A stretch of DNA of 64,000 bases, taken from assembly GCF_041529975.1 (NCBI RefSeq), contig NZ_CP168030.1, positions 2,170,001 to 2,234,000 of the forward strand, in the 5' to 3' direction. A program made the translations under genes and the position numbers. This document shows positions 39,740 through 48,935 of this stretch, in pieces (the first letter of the stretch is position 1; every line of letters starts with the position of its first letter). The DNA is from Microbacterium maritypicum (lineage in GTDB: Bacteria; Actinomycetota; Actinomycetes; Actinomycetales; Microbacteriaceae). A model generated the notes under the pieces. It had not been told where the DNA came from. It saw only the letters and a program-made list of their open reading frames with translations, and searched no databases.

Positions 39740-41044
39740 ATGCGCACGATCGATCTGCGGGGGCGCGAGCTCTCGCCCGCTGACATGCTCGCGGCCGTGC
39801 CGCGCGCCACGCAGGCTCGGGCGGAGGCGCTCGACACCGCCGCCCGGATCGTCGAGGACGTGCGCGTTCGCGGTGAGGCCGCTCTCCGTGAGCAGGCGGA
39901 GCAGTTCGACCGGGTGACGGGCCACGAGGTGCGGGTTCCCGCCGCGCACATCGCCGACGCCCTCGCATCCATCGAGCCCCCCGTCCGCGCTGCGCTCGAA
40001 GAGGCGATCGTGCGCGTGCGCCGTGGGTCCGAGGCCCAGGTGCCGGCGCCTCAGACCACCGAGATCGGCCCTGGGGCGCGCATTCTGCAGCGGTGGCAGC
40101 CCGTGCACCGCGTGGGCGTCTACATTCCCGGCGGCAAGGCGGTCTACCCGTCGAGCGTGATCATGAACGTGGTTCCCGCGCAGGTGGCGGGCGTCGAGCA
40201 GATCGCTCTGGCGTCCCCGCCGCAGGCCGATCAGGGCGGTCGGATCCATCCGACGATCCTTGCGGCCGCCGCCCTGTTGGGCGTCACCGAGGTCTACGCC
40301 ATGGGGGGAGCCGGCGCGATCGGCGCCTTCGCGCATGGCGTTCCGTCGCTCGGCCTCGACCCCGTCGACGTGGTCTCCGGCCCGGGGAACAACTATGTCG
40401 CGTCTGCGAAGCGGGCCGTCGCCGGCGTCGTCGGGACGGATTCCGAGGCCGGAGCGACCGAGATTCTCGTCGTGGCCGATGCCGATGCCGATGCGAGACT
40501 CATCGCTGCGGATCTGGTCAGCCAGGCGGAGCATGATGAACAGGCTTCCGCCGTCCTGGTGACGGATGCTGCCGGGCTCGCGGATCAGGTCGCCGTCGAG
40601 GTCGAGCGGATGGCGGCGGTCACACGCCACAGCGAGCGTGTCGGGGCGGCTCTGAGCGGTCCGCAATCCGCGATCGTCCTCGTCGACGACCGTGCCATGG
40701 CGACGGCTTTCAGCAACGCCTACGCTCCGGAGCACCTCGAGCTGCACCTCGCCGACGCCGCAGATGCGGCGGCGGCGTTCACCAGCGCGGGTGCCGTCTT
40801 CGTCGGCGACCAGACTCCCGTCAGCCTCGGTGACTACATGGCGGGAAGCAACCACGTGCTCCCGACCGGTGGTCAGGCGCGGTATGCGCCCGGTCTCGGG
40901 TCCTACACGTTCCTGCGCCCGCAGCAGGTCATCTCGTATGATCGCGCGGCGTTGTCAGTCGTTCGCGCCGGTGTCGTGGCCCTCGCCGAAACCGAGGTGC
41001 TCCCGGCACACGGCGAGGCGATCGAGGCGCGTTTCACGGCGTAG
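39740..41044 (+). CDS. hisD: Histidinol dehydrogenase
   Basis: 434-residue zinc enzyme that oxidises L-histidinol to L-histidine, the last step of histidine synthesis. It shows [20 protein letters not shown], the [12 protein letters not shown] loop, the zinc/catalytic [15 protein letters not shown] segment, [10 protein letters not shown] and [15 protein letters not shown]. Length is standard. ATG 39740 lies two bases after the preceding stop. No other his genes are in the window. Confidence 0.96.
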   Translation: MRTIDLRGRELSPADMLAAVPRATQARAEALDTAARIVEDVRVRGEAALREQAEQFDRVTGHEVRVPAAHIADALASIEPPVRAALEEAIVRVRRGSEAQVPAPQTTEIGPGARILQRWQPVHRVGVYIPGGKAVYPSSVIMNVVPAQVAGVEQIALASPPQADQGGRIHPTILAAAALLGVTEVYAMGGAGAIGAFAHGVPSLGLDPVDVVSGPGNNYVASAKRAVAGVVGTDSEAGATEILVVADADADARLIAADLVSQAEHDEQASAVLVTDAAGLADQVAVEVERMAAVTRHSERVGAALSGPQSAIVLVDDRAMATAFSNAYAPEHLELHLADAADAAAAFTSAGAVFVGDQTPVSLGDYMAGSNHVLPTGGQARYAPGLGSYTFLRPQQVISYDRAALSVVRAGVVALAETEVLPAHGEAIEARFTA

Positions 41045-41047
41045 GAT
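41042..41047 (+). promoter_or_regulatory. -10 box of nrdR (leaderless)
   Basis: TAGGAT overlaps the hisD stop codon (TAG) and has seven bases to the nrdR ATG at 41055. Confidence 0.6.
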
Positions 41048-41054
41048 CGGTCAG

Positions 41055-41525
41055 ATGCACTGCCCCTTCTGTCGTCATCCCGACTCCCGTGTCATCGACT
41101 CGCGCACCAGCGACGACGGGCTGTCGATTAGACGCCGCCGCCAGTGCCCGGAATGCGGGGGCCGGTTCACCACGACCGAGACGGCGAGCCTCAACGTCAT
41201 CAAGCGCTCCGGCGTCATGGAGCCGTTCAGCCGCGAGAAGGTCATCTCCGGCGTGCGCAAGGCCTGTCAGGGGCGGCCGGTGACCGAGGCCGACCTCGCG
41301 ATCCTCGCGCAGCGTGTGGAGGAGGCCGTTCGCCAGACCGGTGTCTCGCAGCTCGACGCGAACGAGATCGGTCTCGCCATCCTGGGCCCGTTGCGTGAGC
41401 TCGACGAGGTCGCGTTCCTCCGCTTCGCCAGCGTCTACCAGGCGTTCGACTCGCTCGAGGACTTCGAGGCGGCGATCACCGATCTGCGGGCCGACCACAC
41501 GAAGCAGGAGTCCGCGGAGCGGTAA
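41055..41525 (+). CDS. nrdR: Transcriptional repressor NrdR
   Basis: 156-residue NrdR, which senses ATP/dATP and represses ribonucleotide reductase genes. The N-terminal zinc ribbon has C3, C6, C31 and C34 ([13 protein letters not shown] and QCPECGGRF), followed by the ATP-cone domain ([20 protein letters not shown]). ATG 41055 is fixed by the zinc ribbon. Regulatory targets (NrdR boxes before nrd genes) are not in this window. Confidence 0.96.
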   Translation: MHCPFCRHPDSRVIDSRTSDDGLSIRRRRQCPECGGRFTTTETASLNVIKRSGVMEPFSREKVISGVRKACQGRPVTEADLAILAQRVEEAVRQTGVSQLDANEIGLAILGPLRELDEVAFLRFASVYQAFDSLEDFEAAITDLRADHTKQESAER

Positions 41526-41528
41526 TCT
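41523..41528 (+). promoter_or_regulatory. -10 box of pyrD (leaderless)
   Basis: TAATCT overlaps the nrdR stop and has seven bases to the pyrD ATG at 41536. Confidence 0.55.
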
Positions 41529-41535
41529 GGCAGGG

Positions 41536-42573
41536 ATGTATCCGCTGCTCTTCCGCGCTGTCCTCTCGCGCTTCGACCCCGAGTTCGCCCACCACGCCGG
41601 CATGGCGGTGATCCGCGTTCTCGGCGTGCGCCCCCTCTCCTGGGCGACGCGTGCCATGACGCGCCCGGACCCATCGCTGCGTGTCGAGGCTCTCGGTCTC
41701 ACCTTCCCCTCGCCGTTCGGCATCGCGGCCGGGTTCGATAAGAACGCGGTCGGGGTGCGGGGCCTGGCAGCTCTCGGCTTCGGGCACGTGGAGGTCGGCA
41801 CGCTCACCGCGATCCCGCAGGAGGGCAACCCCAAGCCGCGTCTGTTCCGTCTCATCGCCGATCGTGCCGTCATCAACCGGATGGGCTTCAACAACGCGGG
41901 CGCGGACGCGGCAGCGCGCCGTCTGGCCCGTCTGCGCCGTGGAGCGCCCGACACGGTGGTCGGCGTCAACATCGGCAAGAGTCGGGTGGTGGACGTGGAG
42001 AACGCGACGGCCGACTACGTGGCTTCCGCGACTCGTCTCGCCCCGCTCGCCGACTACCTCGCCGTGAACGTGTCGTCTCCCAACACGCCGGGGCTGCGCG
42101 GGCTGCAGGCGGTGGAGACCCTCGCCCCGCTCTTGCGGGCGGTCAAGCAGGCCTCCGGTGCCACGCCGCTGCTCGTGAAGATCGCACCGGACCTTCCGGA
42201 CGAGGAGATCGCGGCGATCGCGCAGCTGGCAGTGGCCGAAGGACTCGCCGGCATCATCGCGAACAACACGACCATCAGCCGAGACGGCCTGCTCTCGGAT
42301 GCGGCGAAGGTCGAGGCCGCCGGCGCCGGTGGTCTGTCGGGGGCGCCGTTGAAGCGGCGCTCGCTCGAGGTGCTGCGCGTCGTGCGAGGCGCGGTTCCCG
42401 CCGACTTCTGCGTGATCGCGGTCGGCGGTGTCGAGACCGCTGCAGACGTGCAGGAGCGTCTGGAAGCCGGCGCCACTCTCGTGCAGGGCTACACGGCGTT
42501 CCTGTACCGCGGTCCGTTCTGGGGCCGCGAGATCAACAGGGGACTGATCAGTCGGGGTACTGCCCGCGCTTGA
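41536..42573 (+). CDS. pyrD: Dihydroorotate dehydrogenase (quinone), class 2
   Basis: 345-residue membrane-associated flavoenzyme that oxidises dihydroorotate to orotate in pyrimidine synthesis and passes electrons to quinone. The N-terminal extension (MYPLLFRAVLSRFDPEFAHH) is the quinone-tunnel helix pair of class 2. Further marks are GIAAGFDKNAVGVRG, NRMGFNNAGAD, VNVSSPNTPGLRGLQ (catalytic Ser) and KIAPDLPDEEI. Its last 26 bases overlap the end of the convergent DUF3043 gene. Confidence 0.95.
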   Translation: MYPLLFRAVLSRFDPEFAHHAGMAVIRVLGVRPLSWATRAMTRPDPSLRVEALGLTFPSPFGIAAGFDKNAVGVRGLAALGFGHVEVGTLTAIPQEGNPKPRLFRLIADRAVINRMGFNNAGADAAARRLARLRRGAPDTVVGVNIGKSRVVDVENATADYVASATRLAPLADYLAVNVSSPNTPGLRGLQAVETLAPLLRAVKQASGATPLLVKIAPDLPDEEIAAIAQLAVAEGLAGIIANNTTISRDGLLSDAAKVEAAGAGGLSGAPLKRRSLEVLRVVRGAVPADFCVIAVGGVETAADVQERLEAGATLVQGYTAFLYRGPFWGREINRGLISRGTARA

Positions 42574-43120
42574 CCTGCGGCTTCGGCAAGCGCATGAATC
42601 GCATCTGCAGGGCCCGCATCGCCGCGTACCAGCCGAGACCGCGCTCGAGACGCTCCTTGCCGAACTTCGCCGCAGCCTTGCGCTTGACCCGCATGGCCAG
42701 CAGGACCATGCCGCCGATCGCGATCACCAGGTACCCCATCATCACCAGGTACGCGTAGAACGAGATCATCATGTTCGTGGGCAGCAGCGAGGCGAGGATG
42801 ACCAGCACCATGACGCCCATCACGAACTCGGCCGGGTGCCAGCCCGCATCGACGTAGTCGCGCACCCAGCGGCGCTGAGGCCCCTTGTCGCGGACGGGGA
42901 GGTACTTCTCCTCGCCGGCGGCCATGCCGGCCTGTGCCTTGGCTCGGCGCTCGTTGAGCTCGGCCTTGGCGGCGGCTTTGGCCTCTTTGGTGTTGGCGAC
43001 CAGGGGGCGGCGGCGGGCAGCCTCCTGCTCCGCACGGGTCGGCGTCGCGCGCCCCTTTCCGACGGCGGGCGTCTCGGGGGCGTCGTCGTTCGTCGAAGGG
43101 GAGACAGGGGTAGTGGCCAC
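42548..43120 (-). CDS. DUF3043 membrane protein
   Basis: 190-residue protein of the actinobacterial DUF3043 family: a hydrophilic, Lys/Arg/Ala-rich N-terminus (1-95, with GKGRATPTRAEQEAARRRP and VRDYVDAGWHPAEF) and two membrane helices (about 98-117 and 122-145), then a basic tail. GTG 43120 is chosen for the GAGGAA site just upstream. The frame stays open much further upstream, but that stretch is antisense to the peptidase gene. Its 3' end overlaps the pyrD end by 26 bases. Function unknown. Confidence 0.82.
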   Translation of the reverse strand: MATTPVSPSTNDDAPETPAVGKGRATPTRAEQEAARRRPLVANTKEAKAAAKAELNERRAKAQAGMAAGEEKYLPVRDKGPQRRWVRDYVDAGWHPAEFVMGVMVLVILASLLPTNMMISFYAYLVMMGYLVIAIGGMVLLAMRVKRKAAAKFGKERLERGLGWYAAMRALQMRFMRLPKPQVKRGQYPD

Positions 43121-43152
43121 GGAGTTCCTCGGTTCGCTGCGGGGGATCACCT

Positions 43153-43160
43153 TAAGATTA
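43153..43160. promoter_or_regulatory. Overlapping divergent -10 boxes (M20 peptidase / DUF3043)
   Basis: The plus strand reads TAAGAT (43153-43158), seven bases before the peptidase ATG. The minus strand reads TAATCT (43160-43155), about 35 bases before the DUF3043 GTG. The two boxes share four base pairs, so polymerase could occupy only one at a time. Confidence 0.5.
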
Positions 43161-43165
43161 CTCGC

Positions 43166-44569
43166 ATGACCTCTCCTGTTCCTCCCCGTGAGCCCGATGC
43201 CGCCGTCCTCGAGGCTGTGGCGACCGGTATCCCCTCCGCGTTGTCGGACCTCGGCCACCTCGTGCGCATCCCGGGAATGGCCTGGCCCGCGTTCGATCAG
43301 ACCCAGCTGGAGCGCAGCGCGGAAGCCGTGGCGACGCTGGCCTCGGACACCGGTGTCTTCGACGAGGTGCGTGTGCTCCGTGCCGCGATCCCGGGCACCG
43401 ATGAGCAGGGACAGCCGGCAGTCCTCGCCACGCGCGCGGCCCGCAACGGCAAGCCGACGATCCTGCTCTACGCGCACCACGACGTGCAGCCTCCCGGTGA
43501 TGACGCCCTCTGGGAGACCCCGCCGTTTGAGCCGACGGTCCGTGACGGGCGTCTGTACGGACGCGGCGCCGCAGACGACAAGGCGGGGATCATGGCGCAC
43601 ATCGCGTCGATCCGAGCCGTACACGAGGTGCTGGGGGACGACCTCGACCTCGGTATCGCGATGTTCATCGAGGGGGAGGAGGAGTACGGGTCTCGTTCCT
43701 TCGCTCAGTTCCTCTCCGACAACAAGGAGGCGCTCCGCGCGGACGCCATCGTCGTCGCCGACTCCGGTAACTGGGATTCGGTCACCCCGGGCCTCACCGT
43801 CTCGCTTCGCGGGAACGCGCGCTTCACGCTGCGCGTGCGCACCCTCGATCACGCGTCCCACTCGGGGATGTTCGGGGGAGCGGTGCCCGACGCGATGATG
43901 TCGACCGTGAAGCTGCTCTCCACGCTGTGGAACTCCGACGGCTCGGTGGCGGTGGCGGGGATGACTGAGCGCGATGCGCCCACTCCCGATTACACCGAGG
44001 CGACACTCCGTGACGAGGCAGGGCTCCTTCCCGGCACCACTCCGATCGGTGACGGCACGATCCTCAGCCGGATCTGGAACAAGCCCGCGGTGACGGTGAT
44101 CGGCATCGACGCGACGAGCGTGGCGGCGGCATCCAACACCCTGCTTCCCGAGGTCACGGTCGTGATCAGCGCTCGTGTCGCGCCCGGGCAGACGGGGCAG
44201 GCCGCGTATGACGCCCTCGAGAGCCACCTGCGGGCTCACGCTCCGTTCGGCGCGGAGCTCACCTTCTCGGATGTCGACCTGGGGGATGGCTTCCTCGTCG
44301 ACACCAGCGGCTGGGCGGTGCAGCTCACGCGCGACGCGATGCACGACGGCTACGGGGTTCCGCCGGTGGACCTGGGCGTCGGCGGTTCGATCCCGTTCAT
44401 CGCCGACCTGGTGCGGGAGTTCCCGGCCGCGCAGATCCTCGTCACCGGTGTCGAGGACCCGCATTCGCGGGCGCACAGCCCCAACGAGTCGCTGCACCTC
44501 GACACCTTCCGCCATGCGGTCGCGACCGAGGCGCTGCTGCTCACCCGCATGAATGCTGCAGAACTCTGA
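43166..44569 (+). CDS. M20-family metallopeptidase (dipeptidase)
   Basis: 467-residue cytoplasmic M20 dipeptidase or deacylase. Metal and catalytic motifs are present: YAHHDVQPPGD (His and Asp), GRGAADDKAGIMAH (bridging Asp), and EGEEEYGSRSF (catalytic Glu pair), with a dimerisation domain (about 210-330) and HSRAHSPNESL near the end. The closest known types are dipeptidases of the DapE/ArgE/carnosinase group; the exact substrate is not evident. ATG 43166 lies seven bases after TAAGAT and has no ribosome site, consistent with a leaderless message. Confidence 0.9.
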   Translation: MTSPVPPREPDAAVLEAVATGIPSALSDLGHLVRIPGMAWPAFDQTQLERSAEAVATLASDTGVFDEVRVLRAAIPGTDEQGQPAVLATRAARNGKPTILLYAHHDVQPPGDDALWETPPFEPTVRDGRLYGRGAADDKAGIMAHIASIRAVHEVLGDDLDLGIAMFIEGEEEYGSRSFAQFLSDNKEALRADAIVVADSGNWDSVTPGLTVSLRGNARFTLRVRTLDHASHSGMFGGAVPDAMMSTVKLLSTLWNSDGSVAVAGMTERDAPTPDYTEATLRDEAGLLPGTTPIGDGTILSRIWNKPAVTVIGIDATSVAAASNTLLPEVTVVISARVAPGQTGQAAYDALESHLRAHAPFGAELTFSDVDLGDGFLVDTSGWAVQLTRDAMHDGYGVPPVDLGVGGSIPFIADLVREFPAAQILVTGVEDPHSRAHSPNESLHLDTFRHAVATEALLLTRMNAAEL

Positions 44570-44590
44570 GCCTCACAGGATCTGCGGCGG

Positions 44591-44596
44591 TAGAAT
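44591..44596 (+). promoter_or_regulatory. -10 box of the IscA/ErpA-type gene
   Basis: TAGAAT, 43 bases before the ATG; the leader contains AAGGAG. Confidence 0.45.
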
Positions 44597-44639
44597 CGTC
44601 CGAGAAGCCGTGCACCTGCGGCCCGTCACAAGGAGCGAC

Positions 44640-45002
44640 ATGAGCGACACCACACTCTCCCCAGAGACCACCCGCGCACACGGCGTCACCCTGACCGACG
44701 CTGCCGCCGTCAAGGTGAAGAACCTCCTCGAGCAGGAAGGCCGCGACGATCTCCGTCTTCGCGTCGCCGTGCAGCCCGGCGGATGCTCGGGCCTGATCTA
44801 CCAGCTGTACTTCGACGAGCGCTACCTCGAAGGCGACGAGACCGTCGACTTCGACGGCGTCGAGGTGATCATCGACAACATGAGCGTCCCGTACCTCGAC
44901 GGTGCGGCGATCGACTTCAAGGACACGATCTCCGAGCAGGGGTTCACGATCGACAACCCCAACGCAGCGGGCAGCTGCGCCTGCGGCGACAGCTTCCACT
45001 GA
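44640..45002 (+). CDS. erpA: Iron-sulfur cluster insertion protein (ErpA/IscA family)
   Basis: 120-residue A-type carrier that passes Fe-S clusters to apo-proteins. The three conserved cysteines are present: C49 in QPGGCSGL, and C113 and C115 in the GSCACGDSFH end. ATG 44640 follows AAGGAG. It lies just before the oxidase genes, and QcrA (Rieske) encoded in this window is a possible client, though that link is inference. A terminator follows. Confidence 0.93.
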   Translation: MSDTTLSPETTRAHGVTLTDAAAVKVKNLLEQEGRDDLRLRVAVQPGGCSGLIYQLYFDERYLEGDETVDFDGVEVIIDNMSVPYLDGAAIDFKDTISEQGFTIDNPNAAGSCACGDSFH

Positions 45003-45015
45003 TCGTCCGTCTGCC

Positions 45016-45052
45016 GAACGGCCGCCGTCACCATGGGTGACGGCGGCCGTTC
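45016..45052 (+). terminator. Terminator after the IscA/ErpA-type gene
   Basis: Perfect 17-bp stem (45016-45032 and 45036-45052, GAACGGCCGCCGTCACC arm), three-base loop, followed by CGCTTTC. Confidence 0.82.
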
Positions 45053-45100
45053 CGCTTTCGGAACCTGCGTGGTTGGCATGAATCAGGTGTGAGGTTGCCC

Positions 45101-45106
45101 TAGACT
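45101..45106 (+). promoter_or_regulatory. -10 box of the ctaCDF operon
   Basis: TAGACT; the predicted transcript start near 45113 gives a leader of about 30 bases with GAAAGG before the ctaC GTG at 45142. Confidence 0.5.
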
Positions 45107-45141
45107 TGGGTGTGCTCTGTTCGCGATCTGAAAGGTGCATC

Positions 45142-46044
45142 GTGCCCTCGAAACGCAGCCTTCGTTGGGCCGCACTCCCTGTGGGAGTCGTGGCAGCCTT
45201 GGCCCTGGCGGGATGTTCTCCCACCGAGCTGAACGGCTTTCTTCCGGGCTTCGTGGAGGGTGGCCCCGCAGCCACCAATCAGACCGAGCGCGTCTCCTCG
45301 CTCTGGGTGAACTCCTGGATCGTGCTTCTCGCCGTCGGCATCATCACCTGGGGCCTGATGGCCTGGGCCGCGATCGCGTACCGTCGCCGCAAGGGCCAGA
45401 CCGGCCTCCCGGTGCAGATGCGCTACAACATGCCGATCGAGATCTTCTACACGATCGTGCCGCTCATCCTCGTGCTGGGTATGTTCTTCTTCACCGCTCG
45501 TGATCAGACCGAGATCGAGGCCAAGTGGGACGAGCCCGACGTCGAGATCACCGCGATCGCCAAGCAGTGGGCGTGGGACTTCCAGTACGACGGTGAAGAA
45601 GAGGACAACTCCGACGCCGTGTGGACGATGGGCATCCAGGCCCAGCCCGACGCTGAAGGCAACATCGATCAGTCGCAGCTGCCGACGCTGGTTCTGCCGG
45701 TCGACAAGAAGGTCACGATCGACCTGCAGTCGCGCGACGTCATCCACTCTTTCTGGATCATCGACTTCCTCTACAAGAAGGACATGTTCATCGGGAAGGA
45801 CAACTCCTGGTCGTTCATCCCCACCCGTGAGGGCGAGTACGCCGGCAAGTGTGCCGAGCTCTGCGGTGAGTATCACTCGATGATGCTCTTCAACGTCAAG
45901 GTCGTCTCTCAGGACGACTACGACGCGTACCTCGAGTCGCTCGAGGAGAAGGGCAACACGGGCGACATCACCGACGCGTACGACCGTCTCTCGAACTTCC
46001 CGGGGACGACCCCGAAGACCGACACCGAGGAAGGAGGGGAGTAA
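45142..46044 (+). CDS. ctaC: Cytochrome c oxidase subunit II
   Basis: 300-residue lipoprotein subunit of the aa3 oxidase carrying the CuA site. The signal peptide ends in lipobox LALAGC (C25); two membrane helices follow (about 50-75 and 95-118). The CuA motif CAELCGEYHSMM (C237, C241, His, Met) is complete. It lacks a fused cytochrome c domain, as expected where a QcrC with two haems feeds the oxidase. GTG 45142 puts the lipobox at normal depth. It begins the ctaC-ctaD-ctaF operon. Confidence 0.96.
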   Translation: MPSKRSLRWAALPVGVVAALALAGCSPTELNGFLPGFVEGGPAATNQTERVSSLWVNSWIVLLAVGIITWGLMAWAAIAYRRRKGQTGLPVQMRYNMPIEIFYTIVPLILVLGMFFFTARDQTEIEAKWDEPDVEITAIAKQWAWDFQYDGEEEDNSDAVWTMGIQAQPDAEGNIDQSQLPTLVLPVDKKVTIDLQSRDVIHSFWIIDFLYKKDMFIGKDNSWSFIPTREGEYAGKCAELCGEYHSMMLFNVKVVSQDDYDAYLESLEEKGNTGDITDAYDRLSNFPGTTPKTDTEEGGE

Positions 46045-46047
46045 GTC

Positions 46048-47781
46048 ATGTCGACCACAGAAGCTCCCCGTACCGACGAGACTCCCCAGTCGCGTCCGAC
46101 CACTCTGCCCGCCCGCCAGGCCGCTCTCATGAGCTCCTCGCGCGTGGAGCAGAAGGGCAACATCGTCGTCAAGTGGATCACCTCCACCGACCACAAGACC
46201 ATCGGGTACATGTACCTGATCGCGTCCGTGCTGTTCTTCCTCCTCGGTGGCGTGATGGCCCTCGTCATCCGCGCCGAGCTGTTCGCGCCGGGCATGCAGA
46301 TCGTCCCGACGAAGGAGCAGTACAACCAGCTGTTCACGATGCACGGCACGATCATGCTGCTGATGTTCGCGACGCCGCTCTTCGCGGGCTTCGCCAACGC
46401 GATCCTGCCGTTGCAGATCGGCGCCCCCGACGTGGCCTTCCCGCGTCTGAACGCGTTCGCCTTCTGGCTCTTCCTCTTCGGCTCGACCATCGCGGTCGCC
46501 GGCTTCCTCACCCCGCAGGGCGCGGCCTCCTTCGGATGGTTCGCCTATCAACCGCTGGCCGGTGCGTCGTTCTCGCCGGGCGCGGGTGGAAACCTCTGGA
46601 TGGTCGGACTGGGTATCTCCGGTTTCGGAACCATCCTCGGTGCCGTCAACTTCATCACCACGATCATCACGATGCGCGCTCCCGGCATGACGATGTGGCG
46701 CATGCCGATCTTCTCCTGGAACACGCTCATCACGAGCCTGCTCATCCTGATGGCGTTCCCCGTGCTCGCGGCAGCGATCTTCGCCGCTGCAGCGGACCGC
46801 ATCCTCGGCGCTCACATCTACGACCCCGCCAACGGCGGTGTCCTGCTGTGGCAGCACCTGTTCTGGTTCTTCGGCCACCCCGAGGTCTACATCATCGCTC
46901 TGCCGTTCTTCGGCATCGTGTCGGAGATCTTCCCGGTCTTCAGCCGTAAGCCGATCTTCGGATACAAGACGCTGGTCTACGCGACGATCGCGATCGCCGC
47001 TCTCTCCGTGGCCGTGTGGGCGCACCACATGTACGTGACCGGATCGGTGCTGCTGCCCTTCTTCGCCCTCATGACGATGCTCATCGCCGTGCCGACGGGT
47101 GTGAAGATCTTCAACTGGATCGGCACGCTCTGGCGAGGATCGGTGACCTTCGAGACTCCGATGGTCTTCGCACTCGGATTCCTCGTGTCGTTCGTCTTCG
47201 GCGGTCTGACCGGTGTCATCCTCGCGGCCCCGCCGCTGGACTTCGCGCTCTCCGACTCGTACTTCGTCGTCGCTCACTTCCACTACGTGGTGTTCGGCAC
47301 CGTCGTGTTCGCCATGTTCGCCGGCTTCTACTTCTGGTGGCCGAAGTGGACCGGTCGCATGCTCAACGAGCGTCTCGGCTACGTGCACTTCTGGATGCTG
47401 TTCATCGGCTTCCACATGACGTTCCTCATCCAGCACTGGCTGGGTGTCGACGGCATGGTGCGCCGCTACGCGGACTACTCCGCAGCAGACGGCTGGACCT
47501 GGCAGAACCAGGTCTCCACGATCGGTGCGATCATCCTCGGCGCCTCGATGCTCCCGTTCTTCCTGAACGTGTGGATCACGGCCCGCAAGGCTCCGAAGGT
47601 CACGGTAAACGACCCGTGGGGCTACGGTGCTTCGCTCGAGTGGGCGACGTCGTGCCCGCCGCCGCGGCACAACTTCACGTCGATCCCGCGTATCCGCAGC
47701 GAGCGTCCCGCGTTCGACCTGAATCACCCGGAGGCTGCCGAGTTCGCGACTACGGCGCCCGGCGAGCGAGAGGCCCACTAA
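46048..47781 (+). CDS. ctaD: Cytochrome c oxidase subunit I
   Basis: 577-residue catalytic subunit of the haem-copper oxidase with twelve membrane helices and the haem a/a3-CuB site. Visible are [20 protein letters not shown] (low-spin haem His), [15 protein letters not shown] (CuB His and cross-linked Tyr, GHPEVY), HHMYVTG (His pair) and [13 protein letters not shown] (haem a3 and a ligands). It is an A-type oxidase by the GHPEVY motif. It starts three bases after ctaC. Confidence 0.97.
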   Translation: MSTTEAPRTDETPQSRPTTLPARQAALMSSSRVEQKGNIVVKWITSTDHKTIGYMYLIASVLFFLLGGVMALVIRAELFAPGMQIVPTKEQYNQLFTMHGTIMLLMFATPLFAGFANAILPLQIGAPDVAFPRLNAFAFWLFLFGSTIAVAGFLTPQGAASFGWFAYQPLAGASFSPGAGGNLWMVGLGISGFGTILGAVNFITTIITMRAPGMTMWRMPIFSWNTLITSLLILMAFPVLAAAIFAAAADRILGAHIYDPANGGVLLWQHLFWFFGHPEVYIIALPFFGIVSEIFPVFSRKPIFGYKTLVYATIAIAALSVAVWAHHMYVTGSVLLPFFALMTMLIAVPTGVKIFNWIGTLWRGSVTFETPMVFALGFLVSFVFGGLTGVILAAPPLDFALSDSYFVVAHFHYVVFGTVVFAMFAGFYFWWPKWTGRMLNERLGYVHFWMLFIGFHMTFLIQHWLGVDGMVRRYADYSAADGWTWQNQVSTIGAIILGASMLPFFLNVWITARKAPKVTVNDPWGYGASLEWATSCPPPRHNFTSIPRIRSERPAFDLNHPEAAEFATTAPGEREAH

Positions 47782-47784
47782 GTC

Positions 47785-48219
47785 ATGCGCGACAACGTCA
47801 TTCTCTGGTGGGTGCTGACAGCGTTCTTCGCCCTCGTCGGTGTCGTCTACACCGGCTGGCACATCCTGGTCACTCCGTCCGACAACTTCGCGATGCGGAT
47901 CGAGTGGGTCGGCACTGTCGCCCTGTTCTTCGCAGCCTTCATGGCCGCGATGGTCGCGTTCTATCTCGATCGCACGCACAAGGCGCAGAACGGTGAGCTG
48001 CCGGAAGACATCCTGACGGCGGACATCGACGACGGTGACCCCGAGCTCGGCGAGTTCAGCCCGTGGTCCTGGTGGCCGATCGTGCTCGCGGCTTCGGCCG
48101 GTGTTTTCGTCGTCGGCCTTGCTGTCGGACACTTCCTGCTCCCGATCGGTCTCGCGATCTTCGTCGTCGCGATCGTCGGCTGGGTCTACGAGTACTACCG
48201 CGGCAACTTCGCCCGCTGA
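47785..48219 (+). CDS. ctaF: Cytochrome c oxidase subunit IV (actinobacterial type)
   Basis: 144-residue small oxidase subunit with four membrane helices in pairs (about 8-30, 38-62, 90-108, 110-133) and the loop FYLDRTHKAQNGELPEDI. This subunit is specific to actinobacterial aa3 oxidases and stabilises the bc1-aa3 supercomplex. The ATG lies three bases after the ctaD stop. A strong terminator follows. Confidence 0.93.
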   Translation: MRDNVILWWVLTAFFALVGVVYTGWHILVTPSDNFAMRIEWVGTVALFFAAFMAAMVAFYLDRTHKAQNGELPEDILTADIDDGDPELGEFSPWSWWPIVLAASAGVFVVGLAVGHFLLPIGLAIFVVAIVGWVYEYYRGNFAR

Positions 48220-48231
48220 GACATCTGAATA

Positions 48232-48267
48232 GATGAAGGCCCCCGGATTCGTCCGGGGGCCTTCATC
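48232..48267 (+). terminator. Terminator of the ctaCDF operon
   Basis: Perfect 16-bp stem (48232-48247 and 48252-48267) with a TTCG loop and a GGCCCCCGG core. The outer arms GATGAAGGCC/GGCCTTCATC recur in the terminator at 49371-49408. The next 150 bases, up to 48417, hold nothing I can recognise. Confidence 0.87.
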
Positions 48268-48417
48268 GTGTACGTGCCAGTGGGTCGGTTCGTGTGCGGG
48301 CGGCGGGGATCTTCACGACCTCGTTCGGACCCGTGCGATGCCGGTCAGTGGGTCGACAGGTCGGCAGTGCACACCGTCGGCGTTGCCCAGAGAGCGAATG
48401 CCGTCAGCGTCGACGCA

Positions 48418-48933
48418 TCAGAGGGTGGCAGTCATCTGCACGCGAGGGCCGTATCTGAAGAGCCCGAGGGCGGTCTCCGTGTCGATGAGGGAGCGGAGCA
48501 GAGCGGAGTCCAGCTCGGTCTCCGTGAAGCCGCAGGAGGCGTAGAACGGCGCGTTCCAGGGGACGTCACGGTAGGTGCGGAGGGTGATCGTACGATGTCC
48601 GCGGTCTCGGGTCTCAGAGAGCGCCGCCTGGACGAGCCGACGCCCGATCCCGCGCCGGCCGTACGTGGGCAGCACAGAGAGCTGCTCTAGATGAGCGTGC
48701 CCGTCGATCTCCAGGACGTGCACGAAGCCGACGGGGCCCGAAGAGGGGGCTGAGGCCTCGTGGGGCTCAGCGACGAGCACGAAGCCCGGCATCGAAGCGC
48801 GCTCCCGAGCAGTGGTCGGGGGCGGCCAGTCGACCGCGTCGAAACGATCGACGAGCAGAGCATCCGCCGCGGCTTCGATCTGTTCGGTCTCCGCGTCATC
48901 CGCCGGATGCGCAGGACGTACTCGGATCTCCAT
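48418..48933 (-). CDS. GNAT-family N-acetyltransferase
   Basis: 171-residue GNAT protein. The acetyl-CoA-binding segment is LEQLSVLPTYGRRGIGRRLVQ (R/QxxGxG/A as GRRGIG), followed by the TITLRTYRDVPWNAPFYASCGF strand-helix typical of the fold. ATG 48933 is preferred over GTG 48939 because AGGAG lies at better spacing. It follows the RidA gene with overlapping ends, so the two are co-expressed. Substrate unknown. Confidence 0.85.
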   Translation of the reverse strand: MEIRVRPAHPADDAETEQIEAAADALLVDRFDAVDWPPPTTARERASMPGFVLVAEPHEASAPSSGPVGFVHVLEIDGHAHLEQLSVLPTYGRRGIGRRLVQAALSETRDRGHRTITLRTYRDVPWNAPFYASCGFTETELDSALLRSLIDTETALGLFRYGPRVQMTATL

Positions 48934-48935
48934 GG

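Noticed and set aside
45100..48132. A very long open frame (about 1010 codons) on the minus strand opposite ctaC and ctaD
   Set aside because: It is antisense to clearly conserved oxidase genes and its translation is rich in Arg, Glu, Asp and His with no domain. Such frames are common opposite GC-rich genes.
48268..48417. Possible remnant gene between the ctaF terminator and the GNAT gene
   Set aside because: No frame shows recognisable protein similarity, start signal or RNA-like structure. I see nothing definable in it.
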